16,257 nt of DNA from CAZEIW01 sp964512305 (lineage in GTDB: Bacteria; Pseudomonadota; Gammaproteobacteria; Burkholderiales; Burkholderiaceae_F): assembly GCA_964512305.1 (NCBI GenBank), contig CAZEIW010000182.1, positions 1-16,257 of the forward strand, written 5' to 3'. Under the pieces are notes generated by a model. It was not told the origin of the DNA. It did no database searches and worked only from the letters and a program-made list of their open reading frames with translations. Of this stretch, positions 5,786 to 13,236 are shown one piece after another (the first letter of the stretch is position 1; every line of letters begins with the position of its first letter). Made by a program: the position numbers and the translations under genes.

Positions 5786-6835
5786 ATGACGGCCCGCGGC
5801 TCGATCGCCGCCGCGCTCGCGGCGGCCTTGCTGTTCGGCGCCAGCACGCCCTTCGCGAAAGCGCTGACGGAGAGCGTTTCGCCGATCCTGCTGGCCGGAC
5901 TGCTTTACCTGGGCAGCGGGATCGGGCTCCTCGTCGCCCGCACGGCACGCGACCGCGGATTCGGCGCGCCACACCTGCCGGCGGGCGAATGGCGCTGGCT
6001 TGCCGGTGCGATCGCGTCCGGCGGGGTGGCCGGGCCTGTCTTGCTGATGGTCGGCCTGGCGCGGACGCCCGCTGCCGACGCATCGTTGATGTTGAACCTC
6101 GAGGCGGTCCTGACGGCCGTCCTGGCCTGGCTTGTCTTCGGTGAGAACGCCGGTCGGCGCGTCGTGCTCGGCATGGGACTCATCGTCGCCGGAGGCGTCG
6201 TGCTGGCCTGGCCCGAAGGGGGCAGCGGCCGGGCAGGAAACACGCTGGGTGCGATCGCCGTCGCCGGCGCCTGCCTGTGCTGGGCCCTGGACAACAACCT
6301 GACCCGCAACGTCTCCGGGTCCGACGCGCTCTTCGTCGCGGGCGCGAAGGGGCTGGTGGCGGGCGCGACGAACCTGGTGCTGGCGCTCGGCCTGGGCGCG
6401 CGCCTGCCTGCGTGGTCGTTCGTCGCGTCGGCGATGGCACTGGGCCTGGTCGGCTATGGGGTGAGCCTCGTGCTGTTCATCGTGGCGCTGCGCGGGCTGG
6501 GCGCGGCGCGATCCGGTGCGTACTTCTCGACGGCGCCATTTATCGGCGCCGTTATCGCGATCGCCGGCTGGGGCGAGACGGCGTCGACCGGCTTCTGGCT
6601 TGCGGCGGTCCTGATGGCCACCGGGGTGTGGCTGCACCTGACGGAGCGGCACGAACACGAACACGCGCACCCGGCACTGACGCACGTCCACCTGCATCGG
6701 CACGATGCGCACCACCGGCATCCGCACGACGCGGGCTGGGACGGCCGCGAACCGCACTCGCACGAACACCGGCACGAACCGACGATTCACCGCCACCCGC
6801 ACTACCCCGACGCGCACCACCGGCACGGCCATTGA
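5786..6835 (+). CDS. EamA/DMT-family transporter with histidine-rich tail
   Basis: A 349-residue protein with about ten membrane helices in two EamA repeats. The first runs about residues 5-140, with LLFGASTPFAKAL near its start and LEAVLTAVLAWLVFGE at its end. The second runs about 150-285, with ALDNNLTRNVSG at its start. Members of this superfamily move small metabolites across the inner membrane. The last 63 residues contain 23 histidines in HxH, HHxH and HPH patterns, a soluble tail suited to binding Ni, Co, Zn or Cu. I recall similar His-rich tails in other bacterial EamA proteins, but no firmly assigned substrate. The ribosome site before the ATG at 5786 is weak (GAGAG at 5771-5775). 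It is bounded by the gene-poor stretch upstream and a REP-like palindrome just after the stop. Confidence 0.8.
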   Translation: MTARGSIAAALAAALLFGASTPFAKALTESVSPILLAGLLYLGSGIGLLVARTARDRGFGAPHLPAGEWRWLAGAIASGGVAGPVLLMVGLARTPAADASLMLNLEAVLTAVLAWLVFGENAGRRVVLGMGLIVAGGVVLAWPEGGSGRAGNTLGAIAVAGACLCWALDNNLTRNVSGSDALFVAGAKGLVAGATNLVLALGLGARLPAWSFVASAMALGLVGYGVSLVLFIVALRGLGAARSGAYFSTAPFIGAVIAIAGWGETASTGFWLAAVLMATGVWLHLTERHEHEHAHPALTHVHLHRHDAHHRHPHDAGWDGREPHSHEHRHEPTIHRHPHYPDAHHRHGH

Positions 6836-6836
6836 G

Positions 6837-6880
6837 CTCCCCCCCTCTCCCGCTGCGCGGGAGAGGGTCGGGGTGAGGGT
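6837..6880. repeat. REP-like intergenic palindrome
   Basis: CCCTCTCCCGC (6843-6853) pairs perfectly with GCGGGAGAGGG (6857-6867) around a TGC loop, and TCGGGGTGAGGGT follows. This CCCTCTCCC/GGGAGAGGG-TCGGGGTGAGGG form is a dispersed intergenic palindrome in many high-GC proteobacteria. It lies 7 bp after the EamA stop and before the convergent hypothetical gene. It could act as a bidirectional terminator or mRNA-stabilising hairpin. Confidence 0.7.
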
Positions 6881-6898
6881 GATTGCGATGCCGTGCTG

Positions 6899-7261
6899 CT
6901 AGCTGCCGCGGCGCCGATTGGCGATTTCGTCCCAGGCGGTCTGCGGCGTCGGGTGGAGCGCGGTTTCGAAGAAGTTCTTCAGCGAAGCGATCTCGAGCGC
7001 GATGCCCATCGGGAATCCGCTGCGATTGCCGCGCCGGTCGATCAGCAGGTCTTCGAGGTACGTGAGGCACTTATGCTCGTCGTTCCACCGGCGGCCGAGC
7101 TCATTGGCGATCCGCGTGAACGCGATGGGCAGCGAACGAGGCCTGACATCGGGGGGCAGGCCGGCCAGCCATTGGATGGTTTCGGGGCGAAGCGTCTCGA
7201 GCGATTGCGCCTGACGGCGCTTCACCAGCTCGCCGTCGACCGCCGTCGTGCCTGCAGGCAT
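6899..7261 (-). CDS. Conserved-type hypothetical protein (120 aa)
   Basis: A 120-residue soluble, largely helical protein with no predicted membrane segment. GGGAGGG upstream of the ATG at 7261 is a good ribosome site. The central part (IANELGRRWNDEHKCLTYLE, then DLLIDRRGNRSGFP and ALEIASLKNFFE) resembles short uncharacterised betaproteobacterial proteins that carry an RxGFP-like motif followed by a helix. That is from memory and no function is known. It has a single cysteine, about residue 85. It converges on the EamA gene and is downstream of ampG on the same strand (112-bp gap). The gap contains a 6-bp hairpin (CGGAAG 7327-7332 with CTTCCG 7338-7343) but no U-tract. Confidence 0.7.
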   Translation of the reverse strand: MPAGTTAVDGELVKRRQAQSLETLRPETIQWLAGLPPDVRPRSLPIAFTRIANELGRRWNDEHKCLTYLEDLLIDRRGNRSGFPMGIALEIASLKNFFETALHPTPQTAWDEIANRRRGS

Positions 7262-7373
7262 CGCTGACCCTCCCGGGTGACCGAACAGGCGATAAGTTAC
7301 GCGCGATGCCCAGGGGGCGCAACGCCCGGAAGGGAATCTTCCGAGACGCCGGATCCGCGCGATCCCGGACGGA

Positions 7374-8717
7374 CTACCTCGCCGGCATCCCGTAGCGCCC
7401 GGTCAGCCACACCAGCAGCAGCACCGGCAGGCCCAACAGCGCGGCACCGACGAAGAAACCGGAATAGCCGAAGCGTTCGACCGCGACGCCGGAGAACCCG
7501 GCGACGAACTTGGGCAGCAAGAGCATCAGCGACGAAAACAGCGCGTACTGAGTCGCCGAGTACCGCACGTTGGTCAGCCCGGAGAGATACGCGATGAACA
7601 CGCTGCCGGCGACGCCGGCGACGAAGTTGTCGGCCGACACGGCCGCCACCAGCAGCGGCAGGTCGTGCCCGCGTGTCGCAAGCCAGGCGAACATCATGAT
7701 CGATGCCGACGCGGCGGCGGCGGCGCCGAACAGGACGCGCTGGATGCCGATCCGCGGCGCAAGCGCGCCGCCTGCGAAGGCACCCGCGAGCGTCATCACG
7801 ACGCCGTAGACCTTCGAGACTGCCGCGACCTCGTCCTTGCTGAATCCCATGTCGTGGTAGAAGGGGTTCGCCATCACGCCCATCACGATGTCCGGGATCC
7901 GGTAGGTCGAGATCAGCGCCAGCACGAGCACCGCGTGCCAGCGGTAGCGCTGGAGGAAGTCGGCGAAGGGGCCGATGACCGCGCTGCTCAACCAGGCCGC
8001 CAGGCCGTGGCGCGCAGAGGAGCTTGGAGCGGAGCTTGGAGCGGAGCTTGGAGCGGGGCCGGCGTCGGCTTCGGGCGCCAGCACCGTCGCGGCGAGACCG
8101 ATGGCCATCGAGGCGGCCATCGCGAGATACGCCGCCGACCAGCTGTCGTGCCGGTAGTCCGCATCGCCCCCCGAGGCGAGCGCGGCAATCCACAGGGCTC
8201 CGGCGCCGGCCCAGATCATCGCGAGGCGGTAGCCCGTCTGGTAGGCCGCCGCCAGCGCGGCCTGGTGGTCGACCGGCGCCGATTCGATCCTGTAGGCGTC
8301 GAGCGCAATGTCCTGGGTGGCCGATGCGAACGCGGTCAGCAGTGCCGATGCCGTCAGCCATGCGAGGTGGAGCTGCGGATCGATCAGCGCCATCGCGACC
8401 AGGCCGGCGACGACCGCGAGCTGCGCCGAAAGCAGCCAGGCGCGCCGCCGGCCGAGGCGGCGGCTCAGCCAGGGGATCGGCATCCGGTCGACCAGCGGCG
8501 CCCAGGCCCACTTGAACCCGTAGGCCAGAGCCACCCAGCTGAGGAATCCGATGGTCGCCAGGTCGACGCCGGCTTCGCGCAACCGGAACGACAGCGTGCC
8601 GTAGACGAGCAGCAGCGGCAGGCCGGATGAAAAGCCCAGAAGCACCATGCGCGCGACCCGCGGCTCGAGGTAGACGCGCCAGCCGGCGGCCGGAGGCGGA
8701 GGGCGATCGATGCTCAA
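7374..8717 (-). CDS. ampG: AmpG-like MFS permease (muropeptide transporter family)
   Basis: A 12-helix major facilitator protein of the AmpG type. LLGFSSGLPLLLVYGTLSF in helix 1, FLSWVALAYGFKWAWAPLVD, and RLGRRRAW between helices 2 and 3 are characteristic. AmpG imports anhydromuropeptides for cell-wall recycling, though close paralogues are not all proven. The proposed start is TTG at 8717 (MSIDRPPPPAAGW, 447 aa). The ORF stays open to 8876, but that extra segment is Arg-rich and unlike a protein N-terminus. The TTG overlaps the stop of an upstream reading frame (TTGA), and no clear ribosome site is visible. The central cytoplasmic linker (about residues 221-232) is built from a 12-bp tandem repeat. 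Confidence 0.8.
   Translation of the reverse strand: MSIDRPPPPAAGWRVYLEPRVARMVLLGFSSGLPLLLVYGTLSFRLREAGVDLATIGFLSWVALAYGFKWAWAPLVDRMPIPWLSRRLGRRRAWLLSAQLAVVAGLVAMALIDPQLHLAWLTASALLTAFASATQDIALDAYRIESAPVDHQAALAAAYQTGYRLAMIWAGAGALWIAALASGGDADYRHDSWSAAYLAMAASMAIGLAATVLAPEADAGPAPSSAPSSAPSSSARHGLAAWLSSAVIGPFADFLQRYRWHAVLVLALISTYRIPDIVMGVMANPFYHDMGFSKDEVAAVSKVYGVVMTLAGAFAGGALAPRIGIQRVLFGAAAAASASIMMFAWLATRGHDLPLLVAAVSADNFVAGVAGSVFIAYLSGLTNVRYSATQYALFSSLMLLLPKFVAGFSGVAVERFGYSGFFVGAALLGLPVLLLVWLTGRYGMPAR
8021..8056. repeat. 12-bp tandem repeat inside ampG (three perfect copies)
   Basis: AGCTTGGAGCGG occurs three times without mismatch at 8021-8032, 8033-8044 and 8045-8056. Read on the coding strand it gives repeating Ala-Pro-Ser-Ser units in the linker between the two six-helix halves of the permease. 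The unit is a multiple of three, so slippage would change linker length without breaking the frame. Confidence 0.9.
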
Positions 8718-8860
8718 GCTTCTGGGCTCAGGCAGATGGCGGCCAGCGCCGAATCGTCGAGCGCGGCGCCTTCGCGATCCCAGTGCTCGACGCTCCGCGA
8801 GCATGGATCCGCGCGCGCTTTGAGCCGATGACCGCGTGCGCGGGCATCGGTTGACCGCCC
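8714..8860 (-). pseudogene. Possible 3' remnant of a lost gene upstream of ampG
   Basis: On the minus strand one frame ending with TGA at 8714-8716 reads VEHWDREGAALDDSALAA and then ICLSPEA at its end. It has the GC-rich third positions and amino-acid mix of a real protein C-terminus. Its stop overlaps the proposed TTG start of ampG by 4 bp, the usual arrangement of coupled genes. Upstream of about 8860 the frame loses coding character and soon runs into the opposite-strand VOC gene, so any 5' part is missing. The family cannot be named. Chance coding-like sequence is possible. Confidence 0.3.
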
Positions 8861-8928
8861 CCCTGGAGGCGGGCAAAGTCCGATATCGGGTTGGTCACCA
8901 CTGTTAGGCCGCAGGAGGAGAGGAGCCC

Positions 8929-9312
8929 GTGAAGCGTACGTGGACGATGATTGGCGTCGCCAATGTTGCGCGTAGCCTGAAATGGTATCAGTCGCTCTTC
9001 GGTCAGCGGGAAACGACGCCTGCCCACGACGACTTCGCGCAAGTGCTGGACGCCGACGGAACGGTACTGCTTTGCCTTCATCAGTGGGGTGCCCACGAAC
9101 ACCCAACCTTGAGCAGCCCCGACCAGGCGCCTGCCGGCAACGGCCTCTTGCTCTTCTTCCGTGTGGATGACTTTGACGAAGCGCTGGCGAGGGCTCGCTC
9201 TCTTGTTGGCTCATTGGAGCAGGAGGTCCAAGTGAACCCCGCCACAGGAACGAGAGAGTTTGCGCTTCGGGACCAAGACGGCTACTACGTCATGGTCAGC
9301 GCACTCGCCTAG
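8929..9312 (+). CDS. Small VOC-superfamily protein (glyoxalase/bleomycin-resistance type)
   Basis: A single 127-residue VOC unit built of two babab modules. The first is MIGVANVARSLKWYQSLFG with the LDADGTVLLCLHQWG strand pair. The second is LLLFFRVDDFDEALARARSL ending FALRDQDGYYVMVSALA. Usual metal ligands are not evident: there is no His in the first strand, and the C-terminal position normally holding Glu is YYVMVS. A substrate-binding or resistance role is therefore at least as likely as lyase activity. The GTG at 8929 is chosen because AGGAGG (8913-8918) and a second GGAG lie upstream. Its third-position GC looks lower than in ampG, hinting at a separate origin. It converges with the next gene, 16 bp apart. 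Confidence 0.75.
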   Translation: MKRTWTMIGVANVARSLKWYQSLFGQRETTPAHDDFAQVLDADGTVLLCLHQWGAHEHPTLSSPDQAPAGNGLLLFFRVDDFDEALARARSLVGSLEQEVQVNPATGTREFALRDQDGYYVMVSALA

Positions 9313-9328
9313 GAGTTCGACGTGAGAA

Positions 9329-9991
9329 CTACCGAGGACGGAACGCTTCTCCTTGCATCGCACCGGACAGCAATACCTTCTTGCCCTTCGCGGACGGGAC
9401 TGCAGACAGCAGTGCCCTTGCGACGGCTGCCGCTTCGATGGGCTTGTAGTTGGCGGGAATCAGGAAACCGAGAGCCTTCCCGAGCGCGGACCCCAACTCC
9501 TCCCCGCGCCGGGTCGGTTGCCCGAGGGTCTCTCGGTTCCCAACCAGCAGGGATGGGCGCGCGATGACCAACCCCTCGAACGGCATCTGCGCCAGCGCGT
9601 ACTCGAGTTCTCCCTTCACGCGGCTGTAGAAGACCTTCGAGTTGGAGTCGGCTCCCATGGCGCTCACCAAGCCCGCCTTTCTGGCGCCGGCAGCGAGCGC
9701 CGCCGCCGCCACGGCAAGGTTGGCGTCGAAGTCGACCACACGGAATGCAGCTTGACTGCCGGCGACCTTGATCGTGGTCCCCAGCGCCAAGTACACCTCG
9801 TCGGCGGGCGGGAGGGTAGGCACTGCGGCGAAATCGACGACGTGGGCCGCCAGCTTGGGATGCTGAATCGCCAGCGCTCTGCGCCCGAGGCTGTGCACCG
9901 CAACCACGGTTCGGTCGGCCAGCAGACCCTCGAGAATGTCTCTGCCCACCAGGCCTGTGGCACCTGCAATGATGACGGTTCGGCCAGTCAT
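9329..9991 (-). CDS. NAD(P)-binding atypical SDR protein (HTATIP2/TIP30-like)
   Basis: A 220-residue Rossmann-fold protein. GATGLVG at residues 10-16 is the dinucleotide-binding motif, and YSRVK (Tyr122, Lys126) matches the YxxxK pattern in the family context FYSRVKGELE. VVDFDANLAVAAAALAAGA and VSAMGADSNS are typical of small atypical SDR proteins related to TIP30/HTATIP2, whose bacterial substrates are mostly unknown. GAGGAG about 8 nt upstream supports the ATG at 9991. It is divergent from the extradiol dioxygenase (98 bp between starts) and convergent with the VOC gene. Confidence 0.75.
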   Translation of the reverse strand: MTGRTVIIAGATGLVGRDILEGLLADRTVVAVHSLGRRALAIQHPKLAAHVVDFAAVPTLPPADEVYLALGTTIKVAGSQAAFRVVDFDANLAVAAAALAAGARKAGLVSAMGADSNSKVFYSRVKGELEYALAQMPFEGLVIARPSLLVGNRETLGQPTRRGEELGSALGKALGFLIPANYKPIEAAAVARALLSAVPSAKGKKVLLSGAMQGEAFRPR

Positions 9992-10089
9992 GCGCGGGCT
10001 CCTCGGTTTGGATTCAACCGCCGACGGGATGACCTAGACTGCTCCTTCGCAGAGGACGCCGGCGCCACAGTTGTCCCTGAGGAGGGAAC

Positions 10090-11016
10090 ATGACCGCGAA
10101 ACAAAGCCCAGACCGCGCGTCCGTACATTCGATCGACCACTTCGCCCTGAATGTACCCTCACTCGCGGATGCCGAGCGGTTTTTCGAAGCCTTCGGTCTT
10201 GACGTCGTGCGGTCGAAGGACGCTCTCGATCTGCGCGCGGGCGACGGTCATCGCTGGGGCAGGGTCCTGCCGTCGACACGCAAGTCGCTGGCCTACCTGA
10301 CATTCAACTGCTTCCCCGGGCAATTGCCGACCATCGAGCGGCAGGCAGTCGCCGCCGGTGCGCGATTCGAGGTTCCACGACCGGCTGACTCGGACGGGAT
10401 CTGGTTCAACGACCTCGACGGCAATCTGATTCAGGTGCGAGTCGGCCCGAAGACTTCGCCGAACGAAAAGGCTGCGGTCTCCGGCATCGCGGTGCCTGCG
10501 GGTGCGCGAGGCGCCTGTGCAAATTCCGAAGTCAAGGTCGTCCGCCCGCGCCGGCTGTCGCACGTGCTGCTGTTCACGCCGAGCACCATGCGCGCCGTGG
10601 AATTCTACGAGTCTGCGCTCGGACTTCGGCTATCGGACAAGTCGGCGGACATCATCGCCTTCATGCATGCGCCGCACGGCTGCGATCACCATCTGGTCGC
10701 GTTCGTCAAGAGCTCGGCGAAAGGCTGGCACCACGCCTCATGGGATGTCGCGAACATCGACGAAGTGGGCCAGGGGTCCGCGCAGATGGCGGCGAAGGGC
10801 TTCAAGGAAGGCTGGGGTGTCGGGCGGCATGTCCTGGGATCGAACTATTTCTTCTATGTGCGGGATCCATGGGGTTCGTTTTGCGAGTACGCCGCCGGTA
10901 TCGACTTCATTGCCGAGGGACCGAACTGGCAGGCGGGGGACTTCCCGCCGGAGGACTCGATCTACCAATGGGGCCCGCCGATGCCCGAATACTTCATCCA
11001 CAACTCCGAAGCCTGA
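10090..11016 (+). CDS. Two-domain extradiol ring-cleavage dioxygenase (type I, VOC fold)
   Basis: A 308-residue protein with two VOC domains, the usual size for catechol 2,3-dioxygenase and dihydroxybiphenyl dioxygenase types. The N-terminal domain (about 13-118) lacks metal ligands. The C-terminal domain (about 154-272) has the full 2-His-1-carboxylate site: His158 in RLSHVLLF, His215 in GWHHASWDV and Glu266 in SFCEY. The family signature is intact from Gly245 to Glu266, including the active-site His247, Phe255-Tyr256, Asp259-Pro260 and Gly262. It should cleave a catechol-type ring next to the diol using Fe(II) and O2; the exact substrate is unknown. GGAGGG at 10081-10086 supports the ATG. 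No other ring-degradation gene is next to it. Confidence 0.8.
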   Translation: MTAKQSPDRASVHSIDHFALNVPSLADAERFFEAFGLDVVRSKDALDLRAGDGHRWGRVLPSTRKSLAYLTFNCFPGQLPTIERQAVAAGARFEVPRPADSDGIWFNDLDGNLIQVRVGPKTSPNEKAAVSGIAVPAGARGACANSEVKVVRPRRLSHVLLFTPSTMRAVEFYESALGLRLSDKSADIIAFMHAPHGCDHHLVAFVKSSAKGWHHASWDVANIDEVGQGSAQMAAKGFKEGWGVGRHVLGSNYFFYVRDPWGSFCEYAAGIDFIAEGPNWQAGDFPPEDSIYQWGPPMPEYFIHNSEA

Positions 11017-11040
11017 GCCCGCGCACTCTGCCACGCGCCG

Positions 11041-11061
11041 GACGGCCGGCAGCCGGCCGTC
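11041..11061. terminator. Hairpin between convergent genes, possible bidirectional terminator
   Basis: GACGGCCGG (11041-11049) and CCGGCCGTC (11053-11061) form a perfect 9-bp stem with a CAG loop. It sits between the dioxygenase stop and the convergent msrA, whose stop codon (11060-11062 on the minus strand) overlaps the stem. No U-tract is present on either side. Confidence 0.45.
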
Positions 11062-11566
11062 AGGCTGCATCGCGCCGGGGCAAAACCCAGTTCGGCCGCG
11101 CGAAGTGGCAGGTGTAGCCGCCGGGATACCGCTCCAGGTAGTCCTGGTGCTCCGGTTCGGCCTGCCAGAAGTCACCCGCCGGCGCGACTTCCGTCACCAC
11201 CCGACCCGGCCACAGACCGGAGGCTTCGACGTCCTTGACGGTGTCGACCGCTTCGCGCCGCTGGGCTTCGGACACGTAGTAGATCGCCGAGCGGTAGGAC
11301 GCGCCGCGGTCATTGCCCTGACGGTTCGGCGTGGTCGGGTCGTGGATCTGGAAGAAGAACTCGAGCAGACGCCGGTAGCTCAGCACGGCCGGATCGAAGA
11401 CGATCTCGATCGCCTCGGCGTGGGTGCCGTGGTTTCGATAGCTTGCATTCGGGACGTCGCCTCCGGTGTAGCCCACCCGCGTCGACACCACGCCGGGCAT
11501 CTTGCGGATCAGGTCCTGCATGCCCCAGAAACAGCCGCCAGCCAGTACCGCGCGTTCCGTTGTCAT
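11060..11566 (-). CDS. msrA: Peptide methionine sulfoxide reductase MsrA
   Basis: A 168-residue MsrA that reduces S-methionine sulfoxide in proteins. The active-site GCFWG gives the catalytic Cys12, and GYTGGD, HAEAIEIVFDP and HDPTTPNRQGNDRGASYRS are family signatures. The probable resolving Cys is Cys153 in GGYTCHF. There is no signal peptide, so it is probably cytoplasmic. Its ATG follows the msrB stop by one base, and GAGGAGGT inside the end of msrB is its ribosome site. The two are therefore an operon and probably translationally coupled. Confidence 0.95.
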   Translation of the reverse strand: MTTERAVLAGGCFWGMQDLIRKMPGVVSTRVGYTGGDVPNASYRNHGTHAEAIEIVFDPAVLSYRRLLEFFFQIHDPTTPNRQGNDRGASYRSAIYYVSEAQRREAVDTVKDVEASGLWPGRVVTEVAPAGDFWQAEPEHQDYLERYPGGYTCHFARPNWVLPRRDAA

Positions 11567-11567
11567 C

Positions 11568-12014
11568 TCAGACCTCCTCTACCTGGTTCAAATAGTCGCC
11601 ATAGCCTTGGGCCTGCATGTCGTCGCGGTGGACGAAACGCAGCGAGGCCGAATTGATGCAGTAGCGCAGCCCGCCGCGATCGCGCGGACCGTCCGGGAAG
11701 ACATGGCCGAGGTGGCTGTCGCCGTGGACCGAGCGAACCTCGGTGCGCACCATGCCATGGCTGACATCGCGCAGTTCATTGACATGCGCCGGCACGATCG
11801 GCTTGGTAAAACTCGGCCAGCCGCAGCCCGACTCGAATTTGTCCGACGACGCGAACAGCGGTTCACCCGACACGATGTCGACATAGATGCCCGGCTCGTG
11901 GTTGTGGAGGTACTCGCCGGTTCCAGAACGCTCGGTGCCGTTACGCTGCGTGACCTCGTACTGCTCGGCGGTGAGCTTGGCGATCGCTTCGGGGGACTTG
12001 CGGTAGACGCTCAT
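11568..12014 (-). CDS. msrB: Peptide methionine sulfoxide reductase MsrB (zinc-less form)
   Basis: A 148-residue MsrB that reduces R-methionine sulfoxide, complementing MsrA. The catalytic Cys119 lies in RYCINSASLRF, and His-rich HLGHVFPDG is present. Only two cysteines occur. The CxxC pairs that hold structural zinc in many MsrBs are replaced (VDIVSG and SVHGDS), and the second cysteine, Cys64 in ESGCGWPSF, sits where zinc-less MsrBs carry their resolving Cys. A GGAG about 9 nt upstream supports the ATG at 12014. It is the first gene of the msrB-msrA operon; its promoter should lie in 12015-12155, but no clear hexamers were found. Confidence 0.95.
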   Translation of the reverse strand: MSVYRKSPEAIAKLTAEQYEVTQRNGTERSGTGEYLHNHEPGIYVDIVSGEPLFASSDKFESGCGWPSFTKPIVPAHVNELRDVSHGMVRTEVRSVHGDSHLGHVFPDGPRDRGGLRYCINSASLRFVHRDDMQAQGYGDYLNQVEEV

Positions 12015-12155
12015 CGATTCCGCTCCGTCGACAGGGACTTTTTGCAGGGGTTTGATGGCAAGGGATTTCGACCTCGACGACTTAGTCGCCTGGAGCGGTC
12101 AAAAATTACGCCAAGGGATCGGACCGCGTTTGCAAAGGCCTTGCGCCGGACTCCG

Positions 12156-12968
12156 CTATCCCGCCGCGACGATCAGATGCGCCTGAATCTTGCCGGCCAC
12201 CGGGCCCTTTCCATGGCGGCTGGCGATCGCCTCTGTCGCGCGGTCCGTAGCGAGTTGAAGCAAGCTGGCATCGCGCGCCTCGATTTCGTTGCGCAGCGGC
12301 GTTCCCTGGCAATAGGCGGTGGCGGCGTCGCGTGCCGAGGGCGCGCGACTCACCTCCTCGCGCGTCTCGATGTCGATGTCGGAGAACCCCGCGCGGCTCA
12401 ATTCCTCGCGGATCAGTGCGATATCGTGATAGCCGTGCGGCGTGCGGGCGAGGAATCGCGGAGGGTCGTGCGGAAACACCGCGGCGACGGCGTTGGTGAC
12501 GTCGTCGGCAAAGGCGTTCTCTTCGATGCGGTCCCAGACACTGAAGACAAAGCGCCCGCCGGGCCTCAGCACGCGACGCGCCTCGGCGTAGCCGGCGACC
12601 CGGTCGGGAAAGAACATCGCGCCGAACTGGCAGCAAACGACATCGAATGAGGCATCTTCGAACGGCAGGTCGAGCGCATCCGCCTGCCGCCATTCGATAC
12701 GGCTGTCGAACCCCTGCCGCGTGGCGGCATAGTCGAGCATGGGCTGGTTGAGGTCGGTCACCACGTAGCGCGCGTCGGCACCGAGTCTTGGCGCAAGCGC
12801 CCGCGCGACCACGCCGCTGCCGGCCGCCGTCTCAAGCACCGAGCCGGGCGAGGAGGCAGCGACAAGCTCCGCCAGGCCGGTGGCATAGGCTTCGAAGATC
12901 AGCGGGACCATCAGCGTGTCGTAGAACTTCGGGATCGAGCCCGCGAACACCTTGTCGCTTTCCGCCAT
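12156..12968 (-). CDS. Class I SAM-dependent methyltransferase (type 11)
   Basis: A 270-residue protein with the class I fold. Motif I is VLETAAGSG (residues 44-52), the acidic ribose-binding residue is Asp72 in VVTDLNQPM, ADALDLPF (97-103) is the adenine-pocket motif, and DVVCCQFGAMFFPD and VLRPGGRFVFSVWD complete the core. The C-terminal third is specific to the subgroup and the substrate is unknown. Relatives are often called UbiE/arsM-like, but the Cys pattern needed for arsenite methylation is absent (only the CC at 112-113 and one later Cys). AAGGGGGG upstream of the ATG is a good ribosome site. It lies 141 bp upstream of msrB on the same strand. Confidence 0.85.
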   Translation of the reverse strand: MAESDKVFAGSIPKFYDTLMVPLIFEAYATGLAELVAASSPGSVLETAAGSGVVARALAPRLGADARYVVTDLNQPMLDYAATRQGFDSRIEWRQADALDLPFEDASFDVVCCQFGAMFFPDRVAGYAEARRVLRPGGRFVFSVWDRIEENAFADDVTNAVAAVFPHDPPRFLARTPHGYHDIALIREELSRAGFSDIDIETREEVSRAPSARDAATAYCQGTPLRNEIEARDASLLQLATDRATEAIASRHGKGPVAGKIQAHLIVAAG

Positions 12969-13236
12969 GAGACCCCCCTTGAGAGGCCTGAACGGCGCCC
13001 TTGACCGCGCATGCCCGAGCGGGCCAGGTCTCTCCTACGAGTCCGCCGCCTGGTTGGGCGACGATGCGCTATGTTGTCCGCGCATGCCCGCCTCGTCAAC
13101 GTCGTCCTGCGGTTTCCCAATCACACCTTCGGCGCGGCCTTCATGCAGCCTCGCTCCAGTTCGGACCGCAGCTGCCGGAACGAATCCATCATCGCTTTCT
13201 TCCGGTCGTCCCGGGCAGACCGCGGCCCGCTCGCAT

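Noticed and set aside
8905..8911. GTTAGGC, like the core of an integron attC site, just before the VOC gene
   Set aside because: No matching RYYYAAC partner or second site was seen after the gene, and the next gene abuts in the opposite orientation. A single heptamer is expected by chance.
10013..10040. TTCAAC with TAGACT at 16-bp spacing as promoter of the extradiol dioxygenase
   Set aside because: Both hexamers match the consensus poorly and there is no independent support.
13121..13192. Short minus-strand ORF (MMDSFRQLRSELERG start) between hsp20 and the methyltransferase
   Set aside because: Only 23 codons and no ribosome site. It may be a chance helix-like frame, so the 12969-13236 gap is left unassigned.
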